From Nemertoderma westbladi (Eukaryota; Xenacoelomorpha; Nemertodermatida; Nemertodermatidae): a stretch of 64,000 bases of DNA. The stretch covers positions 1-64,000 of the forward strand of contig JAUCBJ010000162.1 in assembly GCA_032718475.1 (NCBI GenBank). The letters are read 5' to 3'. Shown piece by piece: positions 11,801 through 23,142 of the stretch. A program made the translations under genes and the position numbers. The notes under the pieces were generated by a model. It saw only the letters and a program-made list of their open reading frames with translations, was not told where the DNA came from and searched no databases. Numbering within the stretch: the stretch's first letter is position 1; each line of letters opens with the position of its first letter.

Positions 11801-12630
11801 GTCGCATTGGGGACCCGAGTGTTAGGGTGTTTACTGAGGCTAGTCTAGTGACTTGCCTCAGATTCACCAATGGCTTTGTTGGTCGGGGTGGAACATGAGA
11901 GTAGCCTCCAACTCCAGAATCCCTCTCCCCATCACAATCTGGCCTCCCTGGTGACCCAGGGTTTGGGCCAGAAAGGTCATCAGGAAAGGGACTCAAAGAA
12001 TTGTTGGCTGCTCTCTCTCCAGTAGGGGGTGAGACAGGCAGCCGGTCAGGAGTTAACTGACGCCTGTGAGGCCGATTGTGTCCGGTAATTCCACTGGCCT
12101 CTAGTGGCCGGACCTCCGCATTGCTAATGTAATCCATAGTGGGGGTTGGGGGGTGCTTTTTTGCCGAGTCAGCTCTCGGGGCAAATACCACACCCTGGTT
12201 TGCCATTCCACAGGGTGGGTGTCGCAATGGAGTCAGATATGAGGCCCATCACCCATATCTACTCTGGCGTACATGACCCACCATTGGCTGTTGCAGCTCA
12301 TCTGCTGGGTCATGCCCTGTACCCTTGCTGCCAGGTGCAGGTCGCAGTGAAGTGCCCTCAGAGTGGACATGAGAACACTCTACTCCTAACCAGCCATTGG
12401 TAGATCACCATCTGCCTGGTCAGGCCATATACCCCTGCAGCCAAGTATATGGGTCCTTAATCCAGGACCAAGGGCGTCCTTATCCCAGAACGAAGGGGGT
12501 CCTAGTTACAGGACCAGATTTGCCCTAGTAAGAGGGTCTATGCAGCTACAGGTGGCACCTCCTTTATGCTGCATGGAGGTGGCAAGTTTTCTTGATCAAT
12601 GACCTAGAATACCTGACCTGACCTGATATG
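8862..12630 (-). mobile_element. Non-LTR retrotransposon (LINE), near full length
   Basis: The element runs on the minus strand. Its 3' end is at about 8862, with a short TAG-repeat tail (CCTAGTAGTAG on the element strand). The body codes for endonuclease plus reverse transcriptase. A 5' leader of about 400 bp reaches about 12630, where AGGTCAGGTCAGG begins the element. Three other LINE relics in the window (27.0-28.2, 39.4-40.8 and 46.9-47.3 kb) match its reverse-transcriptase half to differing degrees. The FADD reverse transcriptase, APE endonuclease and single long frame suggest an RTE-like clade, but I am not certain of the clade. No target duplication was identified. Confidence 0.88.
8903..12227 (-). 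pseudogene. LINE endonuclease-reverse transcriptase, frameshifted at C-terminus
   Basis: The main frame (9045-12227, up to 1,060 codons) has a Pro/Ser-rich N-terminus. An APE-type endonuclease follows at about residues 130-385 (VQEHRM, FLGDFNASL, SQIDHILF, SSDHRLIV). The reverse transcriptase lies at about 600-900 (VFVDFFKAFDSV for motif A, LQGDTLAPFLF for motif B, DFADDLGVL for motif C). Near 9075-9085 a net 4-bp insertion relative to the copy at 39.4-40.8 kb shifts the frame. The true C-terminus (LWQPHGVNKHGGQPMTFL through NFVDKPAQHS) continues in another frame to 8903. The element is therefore slightly damaged but was recently active. The start codon is uncertain: one ATG is at 12227 and another about 30 codons in (MDYISNAEV). 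Confidence 0.88.
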
Positions 12631-13657
12631 CAGAAACTTGTGGTGGGAGTCGTGATGGATAAGAAATAACACAGTGTAGTGTTTCCAATAGTATAATGTT
12701 CAGATACTGTGGTAAATAAAGTACTGTTCGTCTCAAGTGAATGAATACGTTTCCACAGAGGTAATATTAAGTCAGCACTTAAGATGAGAACGATGTACCA
12801 ACCACTAGTAGTCCTACATCATCTATCATCAAATCCTGGTATATATACCCTAGTGCTAATACCAATATCAATATAATCTTTATGTACAGAATAACAGGTG
12901 ATCGGTTGGCAATTAACAGCCCCTACACGACTGTATAGGCCTACTGTAAAGTTAGGTCTATAAGGAAGCAATGACCCCGACATGCAGTATAATCCTCAAT
13001 GTACTACAAATATTGTTTGCTACTACAATTACCACCTTCGCCTTGGCCGTCTTATTTCTGCAAGGTCGTTCTACTTTGTTTTGAAGATTGTTGGCCCGAT
13101 TCATCCCACATAAGCTTATATTATATTGGTTTTCGTTCACACCTTCCCCTAACTATCACATGAGCCATACATACCCATTGATCTCTAATAACATGTCACC
13201 ACGCCAATTATATTGGTATTTCTGATCCTCTGTTACTGCCTTCCTCCAAATTAGTGGCATAGATGATATATTACTAACAGATTTCAATACCCGGTATATA
13301 TGTATGAACAGTTTTATAACAATTTAGATTTTTTCCCAATTGTATCCGAAACAAATTAAATATATAACGAAATACCTCATAATTAAAATTTTAAGAAAAT
13401 AATTAAAATTTTAAGAAAATAATTAAAATTTTAAGAAATAATTCAAATTTTAAGAAAATAATTAAAATTTTAAGAAAATAATTAAAATTTAAGAAAATAA
13501 TTAAAATTTTAAGAAAATAATTAAAATTTTAAGAAAATAATTAAAATTTTAAGAAAATAATTAAAATTTTAAGAAAATTTGATTATAATCAGATTGGTGG
13601 AGAATGCCTTTCTATGATGAGTGACCACACAGTTCTTAGTAGACCACCACAGGCATA
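12631..13657. other. Non-coding region between LINE and lipase gene
   Basis: No gene is seen. The right end is the 3' flank of the minus-strand lipase and holds the 20-bp tandem repeat described separately. Confidence 0.6.
13381..13577. repeat. 20-bp A+T-only tandem repeat
   Basis: Nine to ten copies of AATTAAAATTTTAAGAAAAT with few changes (one copy lacks a base, one has a C). It lies 80 bp past the lipase stop codon, within its likely 3' UTR or just beyond. Confidence 0.9.
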
Positions 13658-15142
13658 TCAATCAGAATCTATAATTTCTTCTGAGTTATATCTCTGAAAT
13701 TCAACTTGGTCCGGATGAACTTCTAGTACATCCAAATCCACATCTGTAATTTCATTTCCAAAGTCCGTGAATAAACCATTATAACCCCATGGCATGTGAT
13801 CATTCAGCATAGCTCCCCGCAATCTCAACTCATTAGAAAGTGGCACCGAATCTTCCAGTCTACGAGCAGTAATCATTGTGCCATTGCCTCTCTTAAACAT
13901 AAATATTTGCTTTGCTGGGTGTTCTAGGCAGCACATATCTGCAGTATCAGCGCTTTCAACTGCGTCCTTTATCGAATTCCAATCACTTCCTTCTTCAAAT
14001 GCAATTGTCTTCCTTATTGGGTTATCATCGTCGTCATTGTCATCCATGCCGTTGACTTCGTCCCCATCAGCTGTGACTATTGGATTCCAAAGTAACTTAA
14101 GGATGTCTCTTGTACCCAACTGGAGACGATTGACTGCTCGAATTTGCATGAAAAGTTTCGTTACAGTTGCAACTGATGATGAGGCCAACCCATCGTTATG
14201 GTGAATGACGGAAAATATATTGGGACATTTATAATTTGAAGAAACCGGTTTAAAAACAGGAGGTGCTCCGAAACTGATGCATCTTATTGGGGTGTCCTGT
14301 GGTAGCTGGGACATGGAATCTCCCTCAAGGAGCTCCATAGCAATCAATTGGCAAATCCCAGCCCCCAAAGAGTAGCCGGTAATCAACAAATTGTACCCTG
14401 GATTGCATTCCAACGCTTCAACTATTCTGTCTAATGTCTTATTCAGTATATTCCTTGCCCCCATGATCATTCCCTTGTGGCCCTCGCCATTTAGGAATGG
14501 TGTTGACTCCGCGAAAAGGTCCATAAATATATCGTTTATTTTTGGTTGTGGGATCATTCTAGTCCCGCATATGACCATTATAACCTGATGCAGATCGTGG
14601 TGAACTACGACAGCGCAGTCGGGAAGATGCTCTTCAACACTGAGATTGTCGGTTACGTGAGCAAATATAACATTTTCAACTGGTAGTGCTATAGCATCGG
14701 CCACAATAGTAGTCGGAACCTCGCCATCTGATGGTTCACCGCCTTCCTCAGCATCATTGTGAAGCGTCTGTAGAGCTTCAGATACTTTCATTATGTAATG
14801 CCAATAATATGCAAATGTACACATGAGTTTCGTCTTTACCGTTTCGTCATGGAATATAATGTTGTCCTGAATATACCAACTACGGGAGTCATTGTTAAGG
14901 GCCACCTGTAGTTTGTAGAGTAGACCCAGAGTAAGGAGCATTGCATTACTTGTCTCGTCCTCTTCCGCCGTGTCTTCATCAACTGCGCCGTACTGCGACT
15001 TCATTTCCGTTAATACATTGAATACTTCTACAATATCGGGATATTTATCCGTGAGAGACCCCATCATAGAATCACCAAGGGAACTCAAAGTGTCACTAAC
15101 TTTGCTCGACATTCGCGAAACCAACTTCTTTAAGAATGGCAT
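13658..15142 (-). CDS. Class 3 (DAG-lipase-like) lipase
   Basis: A 494-residue single-exon alpha/beta-hydrolase of the lipase_3 family, which hydrolyses acylglycerols. Visible support: the nucleophile elbow GYSLGAG with Ser at about 258, a following FGAPPVF strand typical of the family, a probable catalytic Asp near 317 (HHNDGLAS) and a probable catalytic His near 449 (MLNDHMPWGY). Upstream, VVVHHDLHQVIMVICGT is the oxyanion-strand region. The N-terminal 130 residues are helical and lack a clear signal peptide or the four membrane spans of neuronal DAG lipases. The protein is therefore probably cytosolic or peripherally membrane-bound. An acidic loop (about 361-373) is inserted between the Asp and the His, as regulatory loops are in DAG lipases. 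The exact substrate cannot be read from sequence. Confidence 0.85.
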   Translation of the reverse strand: MPFLKKLVSRMSSKVSDTLSSLGDSMMGSLTDKYPDIVEVFNVLTEMKSQYGAVDEDTAEEDETSNAMLLTLGLLYKLQVALNNDSRSWYIQDNIIFHDETVKTKLMCTFAYYWHYIMKVSEALQTLHNDAEEGGEPSDGEVPTTIVADAIALPVENVIFAHVTDNLSVEEHLPDCAVVVHHDLHQVIMVICGTRMIPQPKINDIFMDLFAESTPFLNGEGHKGMIMGARNILNKTLDRIVEALECNPGYNLLITGYSLGAGICQLIAMELLEGDSMSQLPQDTPIRCISFGAPPVFKPVSSNYKCPNIFSVIHHNDGLASSSVATVTKLFMQIRAVNRLQLGTRDILKLLWNPIVTADGDEVNGMDDNDDDDNPIRKTIAFEEGSDWNSIKDAVESADTADMCCLEHPAKQIFMFKRGNGTMITARRLEDSVPLSNELRLRGAMLNDHMPWGYNGLFTDFGNEITDVDLDVLEVHPDQVEFQRYNSEEIIDSD

Positions 15143-15624
15143 GATGTTCGATTATTTCTCTATTTCTCTATAATTAGTTCTTGCTTGGTATACCTGTGTA
15201 TACAGTTATTCAGCTTATTATTTAACAAAGGGTAGATAAAGAGTATACCCAATAAATAGATATTTTAAGTTTATTTAGGTCAACAATTTTTTATGATCAT
15301 TTAAACGCAAAATTATGTAAAGTAATTATTTGATTGTGGTTGTGGGGGTAAAAACACTGAAAACAAATCATATATGTGTATTATTTGTAATACAAACACT
15401 GGAAGAAAACTTGTTTGTGGTTTGTTTGCAAGGTTATGTCCTCTATCTAAAAAACATATCGATTGCCAAATTATGGTTAACTGCATTGTTGTAGTAAGTA
15501 GTACAGTGACAGTAGAACACTCAATCTAGTTAGGCAGACCTCAAAATGATGGACCTGGTTAGAAAAGGTTTATGTCTTAGTATTCTTTCGTAGGGGCGCA
15601 ACAGTGCCAAATCACTACAGCCGT

Positions 15625-15682
15625 TAATCGGATTTGAACCGCGCTTTCAAACACTAATGTGCAAGTAGCCATGCGCCCCCAC
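15625..15682 (-). repeat. tRNA-derived SINE-like fragment
   Basis: On the minus strand a clear B box, GGTTCAAATCC, follows an A-box-like ATGGCTACTTGCAC by roughly the spacing of a tRNA. The segment does not fold as a tRNA: there is no acceptor pairing at the right distance. This suggests a degenerate SINE head. Confidence 0.45.
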
Positions 15683-15865
15683 CTCTCTGCCTCTCTCTCA
15701 TCACCACATCTCCACGCTAGGCCTACTGTAGCACCCAACTGATTAAAATAAACAGCTACTAAGAGTGCTTCTTTACACACAAATATGAAATTGGTATTAT
15801 TTTAAAATCGAAACATTATGGCTATTTACATCATGTTGTGGGGCGAGTCAAAACTTCGACCCATC

Positions 15866-15986
15866 AGCGAACTGTTATAATTATACTATGGTCGTTTCTA
15901 AAAGTCTGTGTCTGTGCGTGTGTCGGAAGCCATAATTGTCGGAAGCCAAGATATAACTAGCCATAGTATAATTATAATTGTTCGCT
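15866..15986. mobile_element. Miniature inverted-repeat element, 121 bp
   Basis: A 26-bp left arm (AGCGAACTGTTATAATTATA and on) and its inverted copy at 15961-15986 differ at two positions. The interior has two copies of TCGGAAGCCA. No clear target duplication. A MITE is the simplest reading. Confidence 0.65.
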
Positions 15987-16510
15987 AAGATGGCTTGTAG
16001 CTTTTGCTGCACGAAGGCTATATAGCACACACGAGAATTAATAGATTGAGTCAGATTTATTTTCTCATTTCAATCTTTATCTACAAGAGTTTATATAAGG
16101 TGTGTCTATGTCACTCCGCCAATATTAGTAGAGAAGTTGCATTCTGCAGTTATTCTTTAACCTCATAGTGTTTTGTTGGTACCGGTGGATGGAAGGAAAG
16201 ATGACGTTGCAAAGATTCCTAATATGTATTTCGTTGAGGAATAATAACTGAGATATATGTGTTCGAAAGTTCCATGATTTTACTTCTACACGAGGATATT
16301 TCATTCTGTTTCATAAATACACCATATTCTCGAATATTTTGTTTATGTATAAACATTTCATGGTTATAGGTTGGTCACATTGTGTCATGGTTAACGAGAA
16401 TGAATACTCACACAAAATGATCGACACTTATTAAATTCACTTTATTATCTATTTAATATGATATTTTAAATGGTGGGATACAAACTCAACAAACTACTTA
16501 TACAATCAAA

Positions 16511-17317
16511 TCAATCAAGTAAAGTCTGTGAACTACTGGCAACATCGCCGTTTTCTTGAGATCGATATGACTTTGGAGTGATACTCTCATTGTTACTTTG
16601 TTCTATGCCGATAAACTTTACTTTACTCTCGTCTGCAACCTTTACCTCTATTTTGTCAAGGCTGATTTCTTCGGACTTTTTAATTTCGACAGGCTTGATT
16701 ATTTCTGGCCCATCTGGTTTTATCATTGGAAATGTTTTCACAGCTTTCGATTCGTCTGGATAATAATTATCTCTGGTTTTTTCGACAAACAAACAATAAA
16801 CAAGGCTCTGGCAGCTATTAATTGCTACTGCGACCATTAAATATATTTGAAATATATGTAAATATTGACACATATCATTTGTGTCAGATCCTCCATTTTC
16901 AGTTTCCCGTAATAGCCCCAATTTAGTCATGGTACTCTGAATAGTTTTTTCTGTTTGACTTTTAGCATCACTTTTAGATTTGAGTTCATATATCAGATCC
17001 TTGACAGCCTCAATAAACCCCGTTATCGAAAGTGCAATAATCATTATACATTGTAATGCTCCGCAGTAGATGAGCTTGTACGTTGCCCCTGTCTGTTTCA
17101 AGCACCCAATTAACATCAATACTGAATTCAGAAAGACAAACAGGCCCATCCACAATGTTATCTGCTGCCATAGCTCATTGTCTTTGCCCCAAACTGAATG
17201 ACATATGAGGCTGTTTCTCAGGAATCCCATCTTCATCAGTATCAATCCAAGCATTAATTGAAATGTTGAAGCACCAATTAAATAATCGATAAATTTCCAA
17301 TTAGCCATCTTTTGCAA
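16511..17317 (-). CDS. Four-pass membrane protein, unknown function
   Basis: A 268-residue single-exon protein with four predicted membrane spans (about 10-30, 53-73, 81-103 and 152-176). A Lys/Ser/Thr-rich loop lies between spans 3 and 4. The cytoplasmic-looking tail of about 90 residues is rich in Lys, Glu and Ser (PVEIKKSEEISLDKIEVKV). The arrangement recalls tetraspanin- or MARVEL-like proteins, but I see no CCG or other family signature. I do not recognise it. Codon use and length support a real gene. An ATG three codons further in (MANWKFIDYL) is an equally good start. Confidence 0.7.
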   Translation of the reverse strand: MQKMANWKFIDYLIGASTFQLMLGLILMKMGFLRNSLICHSVWGKDNELWQQITLWMGLFVFLNSVLMLIGCLKQTGATYKLIYCGALQCIMIIALSITGFIEAVKDLIYELKSKSDAKSQTEKTIQSTMTKLGLLRETENGGSDTNDMCQYLHIFQIYLMVAVAINSCQSLVYCLFVEKTRDNYYPDESKAVKTFPMIKPDGPEIIKPVEIKKSEEISLDKIEVKVADESKVKFIGIEQSNNESITPKSYRSQENGDVASSSQTLLD

Positions 17318-17390
17318 TAATTAAGGAAAATAATACATCTTATTAATTTTGACTTCTTACAATTTGGAAACAGGGGTGGGGGGGGGGGGG

Positions 17391-17592
17391 ACTGGGCGCA
17401 AATCCCATCTCGGCGAATTATTATCCCGCATCCATGTTAAATCCTCAATTAGGGGAAAGGAGCAGGTTACAGTGGCCGTTATTCTAACCAAAACAATACA
17501 CTAAAGTCAAAAGGTTACAGTTTTATTTTTAGGAGTAATCAGGCCGAAATTCCCCTGGAGACGGATGAATTTCTATTGCGCGAAAGTCCCCC
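17391..17592 (-). mobile_element. MITE, CTGGRCGCAA family, copy 1
   Basis: The terminal motif CTGGGCGCAAAT on the left pairs with ATTGCGCGAAAG on the right. The body matches the copy at 55351-55563 in reverse orientation over its whole length (shared ACAGTTTTATTTTT, AACCAAAACAATA, GTTAAATCCTCAATT). A partial third copy lies at about 40920-41085. Confidence 0.75.
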
Positions 17593-18620
17593 CATATCTG
17601 TTGTACTATTAAGTGGTTTTGGTAAGGGTAACCATAACTATGGGCGTGAGACTGTTCAAGGAAAACTATACAAATATGGAAAACTATACAAATAAACACG
17701 CATTATTTTCCGAATACAAAAGCGCTTTTTTTATCACGAATCTAAAACATCTTTTCCCGGGTCAACCGAAGTTTTCGGAGGTAAATCATTCTACCGGTAT
17801 GTGAAAAACTGTCTAGAAAAGTTGACATACCATTTTTTATAAACTAGCTAGTTTTTTCTACTTTAAAAAAAATACTAACTACTGTAGGGGGCAAATAAAA
17901 AAACACCAATATATTATATAACAAAATATTATTCCATCTCCTGCTACTACTAAGTCGAGAGAGCTCGTACAGTGGAAATGAGATCCTCACAGGCCTTCCG
18001 ATTCTATACAGTTGACGCAATTTAAAGTAAACTTTAAAATAGCTAAGTTAAAGTAAAGAAAGACAACCATAAACTAAAGTATGACGAGTATGACTGTATG
18101 CCTACAGAATCGTAGTCTGCGTTGAGCTAACAACAGCTCACACTTTGAAAGAATTTACACAAAACTATCTAGTATAATAATTTGGGGACGGACGGTTGAT
18201 GTTGTAGAACATTTCAATTTCAAATAAAAACTAGCAAAAACTATAATTGCTTCTAGAACAAAGTATCTTTATTCTAGAAAAACACTTTTTTTGAAACTAA
18301 AATAGCTAACATGTTCGAAAACAGTTTTAAAAAAGTATCAAACAATAGCTGCCCAAAACAGATACCACCTCAATAACATATTGCATTCATATTACAGTGG
18401 TGTAGAACTTTTGCAGTACTTTTATTTAGCTAATCTTTGCAGCATTTATTGTGGCGTATAGAGCGGAACACTGCAAAATAATCAATCACTAACTTAGTAT
18501 CAATATACTTCTAGAACACGTCTTCAGTAATTCTCCATTGTTACTCTTTCGCTAGTATATACCCCAAATTCGTGATTCATGGTTACAGGACTACCACAGG
18601 TCCATTTAAATTAGTCCACT

Positions 18621-18664
18621 CATGGAATACTAAATATACATATATGTATATTTAGTATTCCATG
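18621..18664. repeat. Perfect 44-bp palindrome with 7-bp flanking direct repeats
   Basis: The sequence from CATGGAATACTAAATATACA to its mirror is self-complementary over all 44 bases with no loop. It is flanked by GTCCACT on both sides (18614-18620 and 18665-18671), as an inserted element with a target duplication would be. Confidence 0.85.
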
Positions 18665-19124
18665 GTCCACTACTATAAATCAAAAGGGTCAGGGATAATA
18701 TATTTATAATGTTAGATGATTTTTTCAAATGGGGAACAATTATTAATCAATGGTTTTATATTTTTCGGATATTTACTAAAAATCGGCGTTTGAAACTCGT
18801 TTTTGAAACAGTTTCCATTGTAACCGGGTTTAACAAAAGACGTCAATGGAATATTTGGTGCTGATATGTGGGGGGTAGGTCAAGGTTATAAGACTGTAGG
18901 TTTATTGGAAAGTGGACTTTTATAAATGACCTCCTTTTGTCATGGTAATATGGGACCGATAAATCATGTTGCAAAGTTGGTTCTCCTTAACAAATGAAAG
19001 GTATGGTAATTACCTACACCTGTGCCAATTATGGGAAGTTCGTCCAGAACGTCCACATCAACCTTATTTTTTAGGTTAAGCGACCTGACTAGCTACTTTT
19101 ATAGTTACCGAGATATAATAGTAA

Positions 19125-20122
19125 TTTAGTCGAGTCAATCTAGCAAAAAACCCATAAGTATTTCGCAATCAATTCGAACCACACATTTTGGATTCTATAT
19201 TACCTTATTAATGACCAAAAAAAAGTATATAAAATTATATTTTGCGGATCATATGTTTTTCGTGGAAATTCTGCGTAAATTTGCATAAGACAAGCCAAAC
19301 AAAAGGAACAGTAGGGAAAAGTAAATAGCAAATTAGTGATGTTCCAGAATAATTTAATTAATTTCACAATAAGATGTGATTCAATGGGAACTTAGTAATA
19401 TTTACACTGGCGTGTTACACATTAATTGTTATATCTCGGAAACTAGAAGTCGCATCAAATTTTTAAATATATCAAAAACTTCACGATATATTAAGCTAAC
19501 TGTTGTCAAAAAAATATACAATTCCACTGCAAGGAAATTTCATAATTTCCATTAATGTTAGTGAAGATTTTTCACATAATTAAATTGTGATTGCTCTATT
19601 GATTTTAGGTGTAATTTATTTATTTGTTTTAGTTTGAAAACCACAATAGTTTATCATATATCAAATAAATTTTTTGGGGATAAAGGTTTTTGAGGTCGAT
19701 AAATCCGATGGCCGAGATTACATCCACCCGTTTAGTAGAGAAGTTGTGTAAATAAGGTCCTTGTACCAGCAAAATTGGTATTAAATATGGTTAAATTATT
19801 AGACCAATTTCCGTTGCTCTGGAAACTAAATTGGTAACTATCTACTGTAGAAGTGCATACTTCTGTCAATCAATAGTCATTAGAGTAAAGTTTGTCTGTA
19901 CCAAATTTGGAGAAAATCCCACTAATAGACCCCTAGTTGCTATGTAAAATCCATGTTGCTAAGGAAAGAAACAGGAAATTGAAAGTGATCCGCATAATAT
20001 ATTTTTATAGACTTTTTTGGGGGTATTAACAAGGTAATTTAGAATAAAATAAAATTGGTTTGGATGGATTGCGAATTTGTTATGGGTTGACCCCCTTTTT
20101 CGGCTAGATTGACTCGCCTAAA
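19125..20122. mobile_element. Non-autonomous DNA element with about 150-bp inverted ends
   Basis: The left end (19125 onward, TTTAGTCGAGTCAATCTAGC) and the right end (up to 20122) form an imperfect inverted repeat that continues for about 150 bp (shared GCAATC, AAATTACCTT, GCGGATCA landmarks). No coding capacity is seen. The left 300 bp is also matched in inverted orientation at 23650-23920, on the far side of the Harbinger element. Confidence 0.65.
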
Positions 20123-20839
20123 GGCCATGATACACCACAGGAGCGGCGAGCGGCAGCGGCGAGCGGCCGCTGCAAGCGGCCACTTTTTAAAAATAGAACA
20201 CATTATTTTCTATGGGTGATGATACACCACAAATGGCCGCTGCCGCTCGCCGCTACAGCCCACTGCTTTTTTAAAAAATTTCTCTACAGTATAATTCCCC
20301 AGCGGCCGCTGCGGGCAGCCGCCGCTTCAAAATAGAACACATTATTCTCTATGGGTGATGATACACCACAAATGGCCGCTGCAGCTCGCCGCTGCAGCCC
20401 ACTGCCCTTTTAGAACTTGCTCTATTTTTTGAGCGGCGAGCGTCGGCAGTGAGCGGCTTCTGTGTTTTTCACCAATGATAAAGATTGGATCTGATCACTT
20501 GAAAAAAGGAAAGACTGGGGGCATTTCGTGATTTTTTTTTACTCGGCAAACAACTGCAGAAATGTTGTAATTTATATGCAATTAGGCACTAGTGTGTGTT
20601 ATTAGCAAAACTTTCTATTTGTACTACCTAATTGCAAATAATGGTCGGGGTGGGGTGTCAGGCACGGCGATCATATGATGCCATGGAAACTATTTTCGAG
20701 ATTGTGCTGCGTTGCTAGACGCTCAGGATAAACAAAACAATCACTTCATCCCATTTTTATAGACAAACGACATTTCGGTACATTTCTAGTTGATATTTTT
20801 GCTGTGTTTACTATACTAGGCCTACAGTATTTTATCAAC

Positions 20840-22257
20840 ATGGATCAGGAAATCGAAAGTGGTGAAAATATTATGATTTCAATGCTAATTGAGAACATGG
20901 AATCACAGCCTTGTCTATGGAATCCCAGTCTGGCAGAGTATAAAATGAAAGGTGTTGTGAAGAGGGCATGGGAAAATGTAGCAGCTAGTTGTCATGAAAC
21001 AGGTGAGCTGTACGTACTGTAAGTTGTCTAGCTGATATTTAAAAAAATCTAATTTTTTAGATAAATTTTTTCTAGTGTTATTTTACTAGCTACTGTAGTA
21101 TTTTTTGAAATCTAAAAAATTTGTGAAACCATTTGAAATTTCTGAATTAGGCCTAAACTGAGTGCAGAATATATTTTAATGACGAAAAATATTGAATATT
21201 AATTCAAAATATTAATTATTTTTTACAATATTAATTATTTTTTACAATATTAATTATTTTTTACAATATTAATTATTTTTTACAATATTAATTATTTTTT
21301 ACAATATTAATTATTTTTTACAATATTAATTATTGTTTACAATATTAATTTTTATCTATTATCTTAAAATTTGTATTAATTTAAACTCAAGTTCCTGGTA
21401 TATATATTTTTATAGTGGCTTCTACGAAACGCAAATGGAAACAACTAAGGGACACCTACAGAAGGTTAAAGGCTAAGGTAACAAAATCCATGAAAAGTGG
21501 TGCAGGGCCTGATGATATATATAAACCAGTTTGGAAGTTTTTCCAAGCAATGTCTTTTACAGACAAAATTGATGGATTGAAATCCGTTTCCTCAAGCAAC
21601 TTACATGACTCTTCATTTGTTTCATTTGAAGATGATATCCCGACCGATGGAAGCGAGGGTACGGACAAAGAAAGTGATGAAAAAATTGAGGAAAATGTCA
21701 CAGTGTGTGATACGACAGTGCGTAGTGAAAATTTGAAGGAGAGTGTGGTGGGCAACGATGGAAAACATATTTCTAACGTAGACGGAAAAAGAGGAGAAGG
21801 TGATTGCATTGTTGGCAAAGGCAGAAAGCGTGCAGGGATATTTCTTGCAGTGGGGCGGAACGAAAAACTTAGAAGGAGTCAATTGAGGCAGAAACAGAGG
21901 ATTGAAGAGCAGGAGAGAGAGCTACTGAAAGAGGCTATGGGAGTGATGCGCGCATGTAGTCAAACGAAATGTAACCAAGAAAGTGAGGACACCACAGCCA
22001 ACAAGGCGTATGCAGAGTATGTAACACTAGAGCTGCAAAAGTTACCAGAACAACAACGCAGTCTGGCAAAATTCCGTATTCAAGAAATTCTCTACTTGGC
22101 TCAGAATAACCGCCTAGGAATGTCTATCGAAACACAACAACCATGTAATATGTTGCCATACTATCCATCACCTCAGGCATATCAACAACAATATCAACAA
22201 CAATCAGAATTTACATATAGTGCACAGACATCGCCAAAGACATACATGTCCTTATAG
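20840..22257 (+). CDS. MADF-domain protein of the Harbinger element, two exons
   Basis: Exon 1 is 20840-21002 (start MDQEIESGEN) and exon 2 is 21416-22257. The intron has a GTGAGC donor and TTTTATAG acceptor, and the join restores one frame through a split Val codon. The product is about 334 residues. The MADF domain spans the junction: LIENMESQPCLWNP, then KRKWKQLRDTYRRLKAKV and IYKPVWKFFQAMSF, a typical three-helix DNA-binding domain. The middle is acidic and the C-terminus ends in a BESS-like helix (LAKFRIQEILYLAQ) and a Gln/Tyr-rich tail. In PIF/Harbinger elements this protein assists the transposase in binding the ends and entering the nucleus. The intron carries a 19-bp A+T tandem repeat. 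Confidence 0.85.
21206..21345. repeat. 19-bp tandem repeat in MADF intron
   Basis: About seven copies of AATATTAATTATTTTTTAC lie in the intron of the Harbinger-encoded MADF gene. It looks like simple slippage expansion. Confidence 0.9.
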
Positions 22258-22336
22258 TTCTAAGAAATAGTTACATATTGAGTATTGAGAAATTTATGTG
22301 AAATTTATTTGATAACTTTAATGTATGATTATTTAA

Positions 22337-23142
22337 TTAAAATGTGTACTTTACTGTATCTTGCCATGAAACTCTACCAGGTCCACTAAAATAGTGTCGA
22401 AGTTTGTCTCTGATGTTTTGTGCAGAGTCTGAGTTACGATTTCCCCCTTGACAAACTAAACTTTGTAAGTTACTCTCATGCTCTCTGCTACCTGGTTCTT
22501 CGAGGCTATGGCTACTATCCGACTCGATGTTAGAAGGTATGTACGCAATAACCTTCTCACGCAGCAAGTTGTGTAATACACAACAACACCATATTATTTT
22601 TTCTGTCTTTTCTGGGCTGAGGAGTATTTTACTCTGAAATACTTGAAATCGAGCTGCCATTATGCCGAACGCGTTTTCAGATGTTCTCCGGGCTCTGCTC
22701 AGCCTATAGTTAAAGATGCGATGCTCATCAGTTAACATTAATCTGTTACTATAGGGCTTCATAATATTTTCTTTCAACGGAAAAGCATCATCTGCAACTA
22801 TTACGTAAGGTATGGGCATTGCCTCTGGTAGATCATGAGGTAGAACGGATTCCTTGGGTAAGTTCAATTTTCCATTTTCTAAAGCTTTGGAAATATCGGA
22901 TTGACTAAATATTCCACCATCATTCATTCTTCCATTGTAGGGAAATTCCTATATGCTCCTAGATCATATACTTGTAGTTCAGCCATTAAATTATTATAAG
23001 CTCCCTGTTGTTTGCGGTTTTGAAACCATTCTTGTTGCCAAATTGCACGGATTTTTCTCCTCATACGTCTGCGTCTTAGCAGAATACGTATTGATAAAGC
23101 ACACGCCAAGATTTTGCTTCTATCACCTCTACTACCATCCAT
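22337..23142 (-). pseudogene. HARBI1-type transposase, internally deleted
   Basis: The N-terminal fragment (23142 down to 22924, MDGSRGDRSKILAC) has the Arg-rich start and the WFQNRKQQGAYNNLMAEL block of Harbinger transposases. The C-terminal fragment (22927 down to 22337) begins at the NDGGIFSQSDI block and contains the second catalytic Asp (VIVADDAFPL) and the Glu (RRTSENAFGIMAARF). The stretch of roughly 150-200 residues that should lie between, including the first catalytic Asp, is absent, and the two pieces are in different frames. This copy therefore cannot make an active enzyme. It could move only with a transposase supplied elsewhere. Confidence 0.88.

Larger units (their letters stand above)
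15143..16510. other. Non-coding region between lipase and four-pass protein genes
   Basis: It contains the lipase promoter side, a tRNA-like fragment (15625-15682) and a small inverted-repeat element (15866-15986). Otherwise A+T-rich DNA without a recognisable gene. Confidence 0.6.
17318..19124. other. Non-coding region left of the transposon nest
   Basis: No gene is seen. It holds a MITE copy (17391-17592), a 13-G run (17378-17390), several TTCTAGAA words (near 18250, 18280, 18510) and the perfect palindrome at 18621-18664. Confidence 0.6.

Noticed and set aside
15591-15680. A long tRNA (about 88 nt, selenocysteine-like) formed by pairing GGGGGCGCA and TGCGCCCC
   Set aside because: The B box lies in the middle and not next to the 3' acceptor strand, so the fold does not fit any tRNA class.
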